NCBI RefSeq assembly: GCF_000485595.1
Contig: NW_014577601.1
Coordinates: 124,840 to 167,737, forward strand
DNA from: Priapulus caudatus
Lineage: Eukaryota; Priapulida; Priapulimorpha; Priapulimorphida; Priapulidae
DNA: 42,898 nucleotides
Reading direction: 5' to 3'
Shown here piece by piece: positions 8,986 through 21,700 of this stretch. Positions within the stretch are counted from its first letter, which is position 1, and every line of letters starts with the position of its first letter. The position numbers and the translations under genes were made by a program. The notes beneath the pieces were generated by a model. The model worked only from the letters and a program-made list of their open reading frames with translations, was not told the DNA's origin and did not search any database.

Positions 8986-10200
8986 TTTTTCGCCCCCATG
9001 GGTAAACTCTCCAGGTAACACCTTCCCTCACCCCGTGGTACACCCCCCAGTGGGCTACCCCATATCCCTACCCCACCACCCACCCCAGCGGGCGCACACT
9101 CCCCCTCCTTCATGACCACACTCGCCTCCCCCGGTAACACTCTCCCTCTGCTGTGCACCCTCTCTCCACTCCCATCGCACTGCCATCATGCTCAGCGCAC
9201 CTAAAACACTGTCGCGGCGGAAATTCCAGTGCTGGCCCGTTCGAATTTGTTCTACGAAAATAACAAATTTTGCAAGCAAATGCGAGTTGATAAGTTCTGT
9301 GTGGACGAGAGTTAGCTAGCGAAGCAGCTCGGCAAGCTAATTTCGCTTGAACGTTCCATTCCGGGGGAAGGAGTCCTTTTCAGCAGGGACAACACTAGTT
9401 CACCGCGGAAGAGGATGCGGTGAAGCAGAATACCACATCGGCTCAGATGGCAGATCTAGCAACGCGCAGAGATAGGATCACTCATCGAAACGACTAAGGC
9501 GAAAAACAAAGAAGGTGTGGTGTACGTTTTCCTGACCGACCCTATTATTCCCAGGCGACCCTGAAACATTTAGTGTCATCTTCTTTAAAGTCAAAAAATA
9601 AATAAAAAGTAAAAAATACAAATAAAAAATAATATGATGGACAGTTCGCTGCTTCAAAACGCCAACGCAACATCCTGCGGACATGGTTCGGAAATAACAA
9701 TATTTCAAGACAAATACATGTTTCCTACTTCTACTACACTCGATGTTCTTGTCGGCATGTAACGGTAACCACCACGTTTGTTTTGGCCTAACCGTTAAAG
9801 CTAGAGAGGGTGTGAACGTTGACAGAGGGTACGGTCCAGCCCCTGGTAGCTTTTGCTGATAGGATCACAACACCGCGGCACACAAACACAACACGTGCAC
9901 GGGCCGATTTTAGTGAACCAGCAGTGACCAACCCAGAAATGTGCAGCAGCACAGTGCCTGATCAAGTGCAGAGACGTCCTGGAAACACTTAATTAGGCTC
10001 GAAGCACATAACGCGCTTGGGGAGAAGCATCCAACTAAGGGAGAAAGAGGAAAGCAGCATGTGGAGAATGAGAGGCTTCTGGAATGTATGCGGTGCGATG
10101 CTGCGCACTTGATACGGACTAAGAGCAGTGCTGATGAGTACGCTCAGGCCTTAAGGTTGACAGAGGCGCAGCATGCCACAATGCACATGACGCGCACAGA
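8986..10200. other. No gene recognised
   Basis: The first part (9000-9160) is C-rich with repeated CCCC-CACC words. Two stop-free stretches on the plus strand (about 9395-9490 and 9955-10220) have plausible, charged and partly helical composition but no recognisable family, no start and no consistent splice pairing. They could be exons of an unknown gene or chance. Confidence 0.4.
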
Positions 10201-10690
10201 TCAGAACTGTAGATGTAAAGGTGGGTGAATGAAGCTGTAGATGTATGAGGGGTGAATGAAGCTGTAGATGTATGAGGGGTGAATGAAGCTGTAGATGTAT
10301 GAGGGGTGAATGAAGCTGTAGAGATGTATGAGGGGTGAATGAAGCTGTAGATGTATGAGGGGTGATGAAGCTGTGAGATGTACTGAGGGGGAAGAAGCTG
10401 CGTAGATTATTGATGGGGTGCATGAAGCTTGTAGATGTATGAGGGTGAATACGCTGGTAGATGTATGAGGTGAATGAAGCTGTAGATGTATGAAAGGGAG
10501 AAGCTGTAGATGTATCGAGGGGTGAATAAGCGTAGATGTATGAGGGGTGAATGAAGCTGAGCGGTATGAGGGTGATGACGCTGTAGAGTATGGAGGGGTG
10601 AATGAAGCTGTAGATGTATGAGGGGTGAATGAAGCTGTAGATGTATGAGGGGTGAATGAAGCTGTAGATGTATGAAGATGGGGAAGCTGC
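10201..10690. repeat. 27-bp minisatellite (9-residue frame)
   Basis: The unit is close to GAAGCTGTAGATGTATGAGG plus GGTGAAT, 27 bp, so the minus strand reads as repeats of SFIHPSYIY. About 4 clean units open the array (10227-10365) and about 4 close it (10590-10680). The middle is riddled with one-base gains and losses, which break the frame. The minus open frames over 10151-10948 are produced by this repeat. Confidence 0.9.
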
Positions 10691-11870
10691 GCAGAGACGA
10701 TGAAGCTGTCGGTAACCGATGTTTCGTAAACAACCGGCCCTCTGCTCTTGCGTGGCAACAATCTCGGAAAAACCCGCAGCTTCGAACGCGCCAGCAGGAT
10801 ACACGTAACAACCCATAGCAGACGGATCCGTCACAGCTTTGCTACATCTTACTATATATTTGCAGAATGTGTATGTAATGTTAAGTCGAAAGGCTCCGTC
10901 CGTGTTGATCCAATACGCAAATTCACAGAAGAGATCGTATGAATCCACGTGGAGGTACTTAAAACTATATTCGGTTGATCACGTAATAAAAGCTTAAAAA
11001 GGTATAACAACAAAAAGTAAAGATTGCCTGAAAATAGGGGGCGCTATATCTTTGCTGCTCATATATGTCGCATGCTTTTGCATTATGTTTCATCCAATGC
11101 ACAGAGATTTTGTAAGCGCCAATAAGACGTAGACAAAAGCTGTAATAATGAAGTTAAATGTCAGTAAGCTATTTGCATAGTTTTCGATATGAGAGTACAA
11201 GTTGAATTGATCCGAGCAATATCGATCGGGGGCCGGTCGTCCATCCGTATTTAGATTTCGCGGCTATGACTGTACTGTGTCTTGACATCTCAAACAAAAA
11301 AAAAACATGTGCACAACTAAACTTCCGATACAACAACATTACACATAACCACCTGACTGATAACAGAACACAATGCACACAGTCCACTAAGCCGCGCGTT
11401 AGGCGGGGGTTCCAGCTAGTTTTACATAACTCGCGCAGACGCGTCTGCCCGCGTGTATAACCTGACAAGCGGCGCGACAGCACCGCCCATTGTGGTGTAC
11501 GCTGAATATTTAAGGAATTGGATTCGCTATGGATTAGCCCATTGTAGATCGTGGATAAGCAATGTAGCAACTGACTTTAAGTCGTGGTACATGAGGATCT
11601 GCATCGGTTTACCTAAGAGACTATAGTATAACGCTGTGACTCAAACTTAATGATGAACAATCAGATTCATCACCACTCTGTACTGACAAAGACAGTGCAG
11701 GTTAGTGATATCAGAACCTCCTTAGCGCACACTTAAGCATATATGTCTGCGGTTCCTTACGCCACATAGATGTAGACGATCCTACATGTCTGAGTGCTAA
11801 TCGATGTATCTGAACACCCTCAACTCCCGTACAAACATTATGCAGAGCAGTCAGACACCAAGAGCTAACA
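10691..11870. other. No gene recognised
   Basis: This is mixed-composition DNA. The minus frame upstream of the 27-bp array (10690-10948) is open but has no recognisable domain. Nothing else could be supported. Confidence 0.5.
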
Positions 11871-11871
11871 C

Positions 11872-12178
11872 GTCACACACACGCACGCACGCACGCTCTG
11901 CATGTACGCACCAACTCACGAGGCAGGTAGTCACGACACGCATGCACGCACACGCGCGCACGACCACCACACACCCACACACACACACACACACAGTCAC
12001 AGCACACACACACACTACGCACGCACGCACCTGCCACGCACCGCACGCACGGCACGCACCCGCACGCACCACGCAACGCACCACGCAGCGCACGCACGCA
12101 CGGCACAGCACGCACGCACTGCAAAGCACGCACGACACACACGCACACACACACACACGCACACCCCACACCCACACA
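11872..12178. repeat. CA/ACGC-rich microsatellite tract
   Basis: The tract consists of ACACACGC, CGCACGCA and CACACACA words over about 300 bp. It yields THTHT and CVCVC open frames on opposite strands that are not genes. Confidence 0.95.
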
Positions 12179-12449
12179 GCTAGAACAAAACACAACTGGA
12201 GTTTCTTGCCTACATAAATATTTTAAACACCCTCGCACGAGATTCCGGGCGAATGCTTTAGCGGGAGCTTAGGGCAGCGAGGAATAAGTCCCGCTGCGCC
12301 CACGATGACCTGAACCAGTATTGCGCCACTGCAAGCTATCACAGAGTCAGTAGGAGATCCCTTAGCCGCCCCGTACCCGTGCATGCGGCAGTACGTGTAA
12401 GCGTTCACGTACCTGCATTCGTAGTAGGTATGTCTTAACCCCCACTTGA

Positions 12450-12690
12450 GCCGCAACGCACCCAGCACGCAACGCGTAGCGCACGCACACACAACGCAGC
12501 TCACATGCACGTCACACTAACATTCACCCGACGTGTACTTGCCCGACAATGCACATGCCACCGCACACAGGCACGCACGTGTCCGCACAGCACGCACAGC
12601 ACGCACGCCGCACGCACGACGCCAGCCGCGACGCACGCACGGACGCACGCACGCACAGACGCACGCGCATAACTCCGCACAGCAGGCACG
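12450..12690. repeat. Degenerate ACGC repeat
   Basis: CACGCACG words alternate with CGCAACGC and CACAGCACGCA. The composition is like the preceding tract but more decayed. The overlapping open frames are low-complexity. Confidence 0.85.
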
Positions 12691-14520
12691 CGCACGACCA
12701 CGCTCCAATTTGCGCTGTACATCCACTTGCGCTTGTAGCCACCCTGCCACCTATGTCATAATTAGTGAGTAGGAGGACAGCCTGCAGCCAAGACGGGCAC
12801 CGAAACATGTAGAACTCGTGCATCGGGAATCGAATGCCTCCCTGTATACACGAGGCTGGGGCCAGGAGTGCGGCGGCTAGCGTGACACCATCGTCCGACG
12901 CTGTACGGGAGGGAACGTGCTACACAAACAACCGCAGAGGCCCGCAGTAGGTGTGTGGAGCGGCAGCAACAGACAAAACGTTGTTTGTGTGGTGTGCGTG
13001 CGGGCGGGAGTCCGCGACGAGGATCCAGCAAGTCGTCGACTTGCGTCGTAATTATGATACCACCGGCTCTCCCGTTCTGCCCCCTCGTCTCACCGGCCTG
13101 ACAGTCGCACTTTCAACTGCTGCTAGAAGCAAGCAGTCGCGACTCGGACTGTGTCGTAATCATGAATCACACCGAGCCTCTCCCTCCGCCCTTCTCCCCC
13201 CTCTCCGTCGCCGTGCAGCTTTCACACTGTGCTGGACATGCGAGTTGGTAGAGCGTACCGCATTTCTCTGGCGCCCGCTTATACGCGGGGCGAGCGAAAG
13301 TGTGGCGAAGGTCAGCTGCCTTAGGCTGCACGCGTGCAGCTTCCCGAATTGGTCGTTGAACGGCTAGATCTGTCTTCACATCGTTCTAATCGAGCGAGCG
13401 AAGGCCTGCCATGCCTCGCGCGCCCGGCCGCTGTCCCGTAGCTAGCCGCGTCCCCTTCTGTCACCAGCGGCTCTCACATGTAGGCGGCTGGTGCATTGCC
13501 CTCCTTACTGCGTAATGTGTCAGATGAAGCGCCGTGCGGGAGATCATCGCCGCTAGCCTCACATGCGGGACCGCTACGCCTATACACACACACACAACAA
13601 TGGCGGGCGGTGGTTGCTCGCGACCCGTGTTTCCTAGTTGGGACCTACCGGACCACCCCCCAATCGTGGCCGTGCCGTGTTGTTTCTCAGCGATCGCTCT
13701 CACTCTCCTCTCTGCCTCGCGCGCGCGCTGCGCTCCGGCGGCTTCTTGCTTCTCTTCTTTTTCCCACTCTCTCTCTCTCATCTCTCGCGTCGCCGTTTCT
13801 CTGTGTGTGTGTGTCTAGCGCGCGCTATCTTTCTCATCCGCTCAATCTCGTCGCTCTCTGTCTATATTCTCGCTCTTCGTCTACTATCTCTCATGCCTCT
13901 CCGCTCTCTCTTCGCTTCTCTCCTCTCTCTTCTAACTCTCTGCGCTCTCCATATCGTTCTACTCCCTCACGCGCGCTCATCGCTCTCTCTCTCTCCCTTT
14001 TATCTCTCTTGCATTCTCGTTCTACTCTCTCTCTCTCTGCATGCCCCATCTCTCTCCCGTCTCCCCTTGTCCTGCGGAGGCAGCAAGCTTGGCAGACTGA
14101 CTGACTACTGATTGCTCACGGCAAGTCGCTGTGCAGTGCCGTGCCTTCCGTCTGCGCTCGTATATGAACCTACGGTTCTTGCCACACGAAACACAGAATC
14201 GTGAACACAAACGTGACCTACTGTATCCACACTGCCGGTGGAAGGACCGCGCGTCCCGCCACCCGTGCGGGGTGACGCTAGATATTTCTGCCAAGCAAGA
14301 GCGCAAAAACGTATATATTAACAATTATCTCTCTCTATCTCTCTGGGGGCTTCTCTCCGCTTCTCTCTCTCTCTCTCTCTCTCCTCTTCTATCGCTGCTC
14401 CATCTTTCTAGTGCCAAATTCCAACCAAACATCCACGTTAGCTGCTGCCTGCGGAACACGTGACGATTTCAACGGCCTTCACTTACCTACTAGAGAGGTA
14501 AACGGGCCGCGTATTAGACC
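12691..14520. other. GC-rich then CT-rich DNA, no gene recognised
   Basis: The 12800-13480 part is GC- and CpG-rich without a recognisable exon. The 13690-14060 and 14325-14410 parts are polypyrimidine (TCTCTC, CGCTCTC), which explains the open frames rich in Ser, Leu and Arg at 13496-14111. The sequence joins the noisy duplicate at about 14521. Confidence 0.6.
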
Positions 14521-14664
14521 ATCACGGCTGGGAACCTTAAACCACGCAAAATCACGTGTTTACACCCCTAGGACACCATCACTGATGATTTGCGAGGCAG
14601 GAAGACTCCGTGCCCCGTTCTGAGCCGTGTCGAATCCCATCCCCAGATAGAAGTAGAATCAATG

Positions 14665-15540
14665 CAGTAGGGCTACGGGCCAAACGTACAGCTGTGACCT
14701 GAGACCAACAGTACTTAGGGCGCGTAAGTTTTAATATATGGCCGTCAGGTCAATAGTATGGCTGTCTAGGGCCAACAATAGGGCTGCTAGTCAACAACAG
14801 GCGTGTGAGGTCTACGAAGGCTGGTAAGTCCAACCTAGTGCTGCTATGCCAACACTAGTGCTGCTATGCCACCACTAGGCTGCTATTCCACCACAGGATG
14901 CTAGGCCCACAGTATGGGTTGTGGTCACAGTACGGGATGCTAGGTCAACGAAGAGGGCTGCTAGCAACTACAAGGCTGTGAGGTCAACCACAGGGCTTGC
15001 TATGCCAGAACTGGACTGCTATGCAAACACTAGGGCTGCTATTGCAACACTGGGGCTGCTAGGTCAAACAGTAGGGTTGCTTGGTTCCTACAGGTAACTC
15101 TTAGGTCAGATCCAGACCAGGCTGTTATGCCACACTAGTGCATGCATGTCAACACTGAGGCGGCTATGTGCCATCCGACTGGGCTACTGTCCCAGTTAGG
15201 GTTGCTGTTGGTCCACAGTAAGCTGCTAAGGTCACCAAGGCTGTGAGGTCAACAGTAGGCAGTTAGGTCAACATAGGGCTGCTGGATAAACCGTAGGGTT
15301 ATTATTCAAAGTCTAGGCCTGCTAAGTCACGAGGCGATCAGGTCAACGCGTATGCTCAGGGCCATACACTAGGCGCTCGCTAGGGTCAAGCACAGGGATT
15401 GTGAGGTCAGCAGTTATGTGACAGCGAGGCGCTGGTAGCTTCAACACTAGGACTCCTATGTCAAGAACAGGCGATGTGCAGGTCAGCAGTTATGTGGAAC
15501 GAGCAGCGGGCTGGTAGGTCAAGCCTGGGGCTGGAGGGTC
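14665..15540. repeat. 20-bp minisatellite, array C
   Basis: The array has the same unit as array A but with many one-base gaps and insertions. It is longer than the visible part of array A, which suggests that array A continues to the left of the window. Confidence 0.85.
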
Positions 15541-16676
15541 ATGCCTACAATACATAAACCACCGACATCCGATACCTCTTCTAAAGCCTACCTAACAATC
15601 GCAATTCGATCAAAATTAAAACGGGCGCGATTTCCGTTTGTGTGTGTTGGAGGGTGTGTAAACAACGATTCGGGAATTCGAGACCGAAATCTAGGTCGAG
15701 TTCCATGCCGCACATATACCGCGTGACACATACACGCAAGCTTAAGAACATTGTAAGCCGCCACGAGTCGATTACAGTAGAACCCGGTGGTCAATGTTCC
15801 ACCACACCGGCCGTTTTTGTGCCCAGCGCGAGGACCGACGACGGCATCTCGGTGCTGGCTTGACTACCCACTTCCATCACTACTTGACTTCTCACCTACA
15901 GCGTTTTATAATGTACGCCTAACACCTATTCACTGTTGAACTCGCATCGCGAAATGCACTGTTCGCTCTTGCGTAGTTTTTAAAGTATATAATGTGGTTT
16001 GTCAAGACCAAAATACTCCTTTCCAGTGTGAGTCACATTATGAATTTCAAGGTGGCAAATATTCTTTCTGAAAGACATTATTTCTGAAATGCGGTCGTTG
16101 TTTACCGATACATTATTTGTGTCTCGAGTCTGAGTGTTTCCACTATGGCTGCTTTGCTGTGGAATAATTTAGAATATGTAAGGCCGTGACAAACAGGTCA
16201 CGATGGTAAAAAGGACCATGTGATTCAATAAAACTCGATATAGTACACGTAAAAGACTCTCGTGATTAAATCACCAGCCCCACCATGTCAACTGTACATA
16301 AAACATTCCCGGCTGCTGTTTCGCTAACAGTAGCAGTGGCTTCGACCACCTACACTTCTCACTCTATCAACACACCCTTCGCTCCTGTGAACTTTAATAC
16401 TCCACGGTTCCATCCTTCTCTTGGCACACGGCAGAATCATACTGTAGTATGGGTCTCCCCTGGAATGTAGGCCATTTCCTCTAAAGTCTAACGCAAGCAC
16501 TGGTATGGGGGCTGATACGCACCACAATATCCATTATCAACCGTCTGTAACATTCCTCAAAGGACCTCTTCACTCTGACCTCAGAAAGTATTCAGAGGTT
16601 TCGAGTTCTTTCCGAGTGACTAACTATTGGGAGGACAACTATGCTAGGCAAAAACTAATTGGTTCTCCATCAAGAC

Positions 16677-16889
16677 GAAATTTCTACACTCAATTAGCAT
16701 GGTCGTTGATTGTTCGCGTTTGGACGCATTATATTTTTTCTCAGCTTCGCAGCTCGATTAGTCAGTGTGCAGCTTCGCATAGAGGGCATGTCCAAGAACT
16801 GATCGAACAAACGTCGCTGAACGCTCCTCGTTCAACGACGCTCCGTCCAAAGCGAACAATCAGAAAAGCGAATTGAGTGAGGACATTTA
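16677..16889. mobile_element. Noisy copy of the foldback element
   Basis: It matches 1594-1785, with both arms recognisable (CACTCAATTAGCAT on the left, CGAATTGAGTG on the right) but with scattered indels. Confidence 0.6.
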
Positions 16890-17174
16890 CAAGCCATGCC
16901 GCACGACGCTGTCAATCTTCCACACGTGGAAGAAAATATAAACCGTGCATATTTCCATCCACCGACGCAAGATCGAGGGATGCAATACGCCACACGCTGT
17001 GGCACGTGCTGCGCCATCATCCACGGGCCAGCGATCACGGGCTGGGAACTTAAGGCACGCAAATCTACGGTTTACACAACCTAGGACACCATCACTTGAT
17101 GGATTGCGAGCCAGAAGACTCCGTGCCGTTCCTGAGCGTGCGAATCCCTCCCAGATTAGGAGTAGGATCAATCT

Positions 17175-17640
17175 AGTAGGGCTACGGGCAAACGACAGCT
17201 GGGAACGCTAACAGTAACTTAGGGCTGCTAGGTAACATCACTCACAGTAGGGTTGCTTGGTCCACACAAGGGCTGTGACGTCACAGCTAGGGCTGCTATG
17301 TCAACATAGGGCGCGCTAGCCACAGTAGGGCTGCTAGTCACACCGGGTTGTTCTTGTTTTTTTTTTTTGTTTTTTTTTTTTTTTTTTTTTTTTCTTTTTT
17401 TTTTTTTGTTGTGAGGTCAACAGTATGGCAGTTGTCAACAGTAGGGTGGCGAGGTCAACAGTAGGGCTGCTCGGATGCAACCGTAGGGTTATGTGATTCA
17501 ACCGCTGGCTGCTAATCAACATAGGGCAGTTAGCGTCAACAGTATGCTTCAAGGCCAACACTAGGGGCTACTAGGTCAAGAAAGGGCTGTGAGGTCCGCA
17601 GTTATTGTCAACGGCAGGGCTGGTAGGTCTGGGCTGCCTA
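17175..17640. repeat. 20-bp minisatellite, array D, with T tract
   Basis: It is the counterpart of array B. A run of about 55 T with a few G and C interrupts it at about 17353-17407. Array B has no such tract, where the sequence simply reads GGTCAACAACAGGGCTGTGA. Confidence 0.85.
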
Positions 17641-18699
17641 GCATCACGAAATGCAGCATTCCGCTCAGATTGCGTAAATTTTTTCAAAAGTAGTAATGGC
17701 GGTGTCAGACCACAACTCCCTTTTCCAGTGTGATTCACATTTATGAAATTTCATGGTACAAACATTCTTTCTGAAAGGCATTATTTTTTTAAATGCGTCA
17801 TGCTTAGCCATACATTATTTGTGTCCGAGTCTTGGTGTTTCCTACTATGATGCTTGTCTGCGGATAGATTTAGAATATGGTAGGCGACAAACGGCACGGA
17901 GGTAAGAAGGACGCATGTGATTCAATACAAATGCGATATAATACAGAATACGAGCTCTCGGGGGGGCTGATGAATGACCAGCCACCATGTCAATGTAGAC
18001 ATAAACTTCCCCTGCTGTTTCCCGCTAACAGCTACTGAGGCAGTGGCTCCCGACACCTACACTCCACTCTACTCACTCACCTCCCATCTGGTTAACTTTA
18101 AGGTTAAACTCCTGGTTTCCATTCATTCGCTTTGCACACTGCATAATAATACTGTAGTAGGGTCTACTAGAAAGTCAGGCCATTTACTTCTAGAGTCTAA
18201 CGCAAGTGCCCGTGTATGGGGCCTGCTCCCGCCCAGCAATATCAATTAAAACAACAGTTTTGTACAAATTCCTCAAAGTGGACCTCTTCAGCTGACGCTT
18301 CAGAACGTATCAGAGGTTTTATAGAGTATTTCCGAAGCTGGACAACTATGCCCAGCAAAATACTATATTGGTCTGCCAGGCAAATGGCCTTGTTGTCACT
18401 GATGCAACAGTATGGCGCAGATCAGCTCATGCCTAACAAATCTGAATGGTCTATATATTCAGTAAATGGATGGGTAGATGGCGCATGGATGGCTGACTGA
18501 TGTGTGGTGGTAAATGAATGGATGAATCGGAATGTGGATGATGGATGGCGGAATGGAGCGGATGCATAGATGGGTGGATGGATGGACAGACGACGGATGG
18601 ATAGATGGGACAGCTAGATGGAGCTGACATATATATGGGCCATAACCGCATAAGCCGGCCTCTCCTTAGAAACCATCACCACTATGGTCGCCTTCACGA

Positions 18700-19200
18700 C
18701 GTCCGCCGACAACACAGCGACCTTCTCCATCGACTCCCCACAACCCCACAGCACCCTCAACACCCTCACCAGACGCTGCCACACGAGCTACAGAACGAAC
18801 CTCCAGCACGTCTCAGACCTCCACACGCACTACAGACCTTCCGCACAATCGCCACACACCTCTGCACAACCCCATCCGACCTCCGCTAACACCCCAAGGA
18901 GACATGCCCAGAAACCTCACAGACGGCTCCCGCCTAACTCCACAGCCCCCCTGCATCCACGATCTCCCCGCAACCCCCCAGCCGCTCAACAAAACCCCAT
19001 AGATCTTCGCTGACAACCTCACACAATCCCCAACCTCCCACAATCCCCCCAGACCTCTCCCCACGACCCCACAGACTCCCACAACCTTCACCGAACTTCC
19101 CTACAACCGCCCACAGACGCTGCCCACAACCTCCCAGACCTCTCCACAATCCACATACCGTCCCCTACCATCGCATAAAACCTCCCAGGACCTTGCTACG
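18700..19200. repeat. Noisy copy of the 21-bp minisatellite
   Basis: It corresponds to 3660-4215 and has recognisable CACAGACCTCC words whose 21-bp period is repeatedly lost to one-base changes. The preceding TGGA tract is at about 18470-18610. Confidence 0.8.
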
Positions 19201-19281
19201 TTACGACCTCACCAACCCCCTCCCTGCGATCCAACACCAGACGCCGCGCCCCCCGCGGCCACGCGGGGCCCCCGCGACCAC

Positions 19282-19468
19282 CGGAACTCGACGAAACTCG
19301 GAGACAGCTTTCTCGGGCGGCGCGAGCGCGACGACCGCAGCACTTGGTCGTCGTGCAGCACGACGACAGCCTCGAGGCCAGGCGTCTCCGAGGCGAGCGC
19401 GCTCGCCGTTGCGCACTGCGGCCGCCGCGAGCCAAGATGCTCCAGCTGGCGAGCGCACCTCGCCGAAT
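19282..19468 (-). pseudogene. Frame-broken copy of the CDC42BP first exon
   Basis: It matches the exon at 4271-4448, but the start codon is lost (GACATCG has become GAATCG on the plus strand), the frame changes several times and the donor GTGAGT reads GTGGTC. Short peptides from the exon survive in different frames. Because the damage is of the same kind and density as in the flanking non-coding DNA, I read it as sequence error and not as a pseudogene that decayed in the animal. Confidence 0.75.
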
Positions 19469-21100
19469 CGCCCATCGGCGAACCTCAACGAGACTCCCGG
19501 GCTTCTTTCGAGCACAGCGCTAAGCAGCGCTTCTCATTACGACGGGCCGGCGTAATGTCGTGGCGGGCGTTTCGCGGCTCGGACATCGCCGGGCGTTCCT
19601 TTCCGCCCTCGAGCATGGCGTAGCGTCCTCTTGTCGTTCGCGGACGCCGTTATGTGGTGGCGGCGTCTTCCGCCGATCGGGTCATCGTCCGGGATAACCC
19701 CTCGCTCGCGGCTATGCGTTCTCTGTCGGTGCGGTCAATACGTGGCGGAGCTATCGTTCGGTAGCGTCATCCTGTGATCGTGCATCGCGCGCGGTTGCAG
19801 CCGCGAGAGGCACGGTGGCTGCGAGGATGAAACGAGAGGCGGTGAACGAGAACAGAACGTGTTATCTTATGCTTGGTTGATTATTAGACAAACAACAGCT
19901 GATTATATTGCAGGGTTGTTAACTGTTTTTTGATTGTTGATCGGTAGCGACGAAAATTAATGACAAACCGCTTAACAAATACGGGACGCGAGTCGTCCAC
20001 CCGCACTCGCGGCATAGTCTGCGAGCACCCCCGGCAGCTGAGAGCCGGGGTGGCGTGAAAAGTAAACACAACATGTGACGGCGGCGAAAGCTTGATCATT
20101 TTGGACCAGGTATCTGATTGCATCAATACTTTAAAACAGATAATTCGTGTTATCCCACCTAACCTTAAAGACTCACGGCTCCTACTGCAATGCGTAGCTT
20201 CTGTTCATCTGATCTAAACATCCTGCATGTGAATGAAATCAACAACTGATTAATGACCTTGGTACAGTCAGAACATGCAGATTAATCCTAGGTTAATCAT
20301 TGGGCAGTGTTAATAGGTATTTTCTAGGCCCGACCCAGCATATCATCGGATGGCAATCGTATTTTCCAGGCCCCAGGCCGATTTGTAATAAGGACTGGTA
20401 GAATTAAGTTAGGTGATTAGAGTGCTGATCAATGAATGACGCTTTACGTCAAGGTAACCGGAACCGACCATGGAGCTAGTACTGAGACGGGTTTCCATAG
20501 ACTATTCAGGCCTGCCTCACACATTATTACTCCACTACTAGACCAGGACCGCCTAGAGTTCGGGGATCCCGAGAACAGCAACCACGCTCATACTATTCTC
20601 ATGACTTTTCGATCTGACTATGCGACCATCCCAGCACACATTTTTCGAGCGAGCAACCAACAATGTCCTGATGTTAGCAAGGTAAAAGATTAATTGACAA
20701 ATCCCCCCAGAGGTCAAGCTAACCATCACTGTAGAAAGAGACAGAACTTAACTCACAGTCTCAATACATCCAACAATAACAGCACAGACCGACAACTCAA
20801 ATTCCAGGACGGCAGTCAACGATTGTGACATGTCCAATCTCCATGACAACATGGGTCGTGCACATTGTTCACAACCAAGGACCTATGACCAGTACGGCCA
20901 CAGTATACCGCTACATCCCCGCAGTGCTGGGGGTTCAAGATAGTACTAGTTAATGTTTTAGGTAATTGTCTGATTTTCGCGATACTTCGGAACTGCGTAT
21001 GGCAGCCAAGCGTAGTACGCCAGAGGACGCCCTCCATTTTTACCAATTACGCTATAGGTGGGGATTAGCCTGAGGTCAGCATTGACACATCACACCCATG

Positions 21101-21700
21101 GTCCTGTTATGTTAGGTTATGTTCTCGTACTTGTCCGTGTCCAATCAACTGGATATAGTGACAAGGTAGTGAAGTGCCTTCAGGAAACCAATATACAAAC
21201 AAACAGGTGCATAAACGGATGTGATGCTAATCAGGTGTCTTTCTTAAAGTGGGTTTGCGTGCATGGTGAGAGTGAGCCTCGACTTGAAAGTGTCAACATC
21301 AGTTGTTTCTAGCAACACCCATAGGTAGGTTGTTCCAGATTGGAATCATCCAGGGCAAAAGAGACCTTAAATACGTTTGGTTGCAGGTACAAGGCCGAAC
21401 TGTGTTTTTTTCCGATCTGGTACCTGACAGCGAGGCAGGTGTCAGATATCATCGCCAGTAATTGCTATGAGGTGGTTTCAACCTTATAAGTTAGACATCA
21501 CGACATCTCCGAGTGAAGCGTCTATCGAAAACACAAAATAAGGTTGGCCTGCCACCCCAAGTTGCTCCGTAAAAGCTGACGTGCATAGGTGTTGGTAACA
21601 AATTGCAGATGACTGTTTTGTATATTCCGAGCTTTGTTTATATTTCGACTTGCTGGGTCACACGAGTGATGAGGCAGTAATCCAGGCTTGGTAGTCATAA
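21101..21700 (-). mobile_element. Noisy copy of the non-LTR retrotransposon tail
   Basis: It matches 6027-6625 in order, including the TGTTATGTTAGG tail region and the TCCAGATTGGAATCATCC segment that encodes the conserved IPIWNN tail. It is too damaged to give an open frame. Confidence 0.7.

Larger units (their letters stand above)
470..8990. repeat. Large duplicated segment, clean copy
   Basis: This segment is collinear with 15540-24291, with an offset of about 15.01-15.14 kb. Anchors include ACATAAACCACC (481 against about 15551), the kinase exon (4271-4448 against about 19282-19468), the retrotransposon tail (6031 against about 21101), the small inverted-repeat element (7995 against about 23136) and the ATGT microsatellite. 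This copy keeps an intact exon frame and splice donor and lacks the homopolymer insertions of the other copy, so it is the more trustworthy version. Confidence 0.9.

Noticed and set aside
8698-9158. Open frames rich in CMYV and HTYI on both strands
   Set aside because: They are tetranucleotide microsatellite translations with no start context or unique sequence.
9955-10220. Stop-free plus-strand stretch with HVENERLLECMRC
   Set aside because: It has no start, no convincing splice sites and no recognised family, and runs into a minisatellite. Left as undetermined.
10151-10948. 265-residue minus-strand frame
   Set aside because: Most of it is the 27-bp repeat, and the non-repetitive end matches no family I recognise.
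13496-14111. Ser/Leu/Arg-rich open frames
   Set aside because: The polypyrimidine composition explains the absence of stops.
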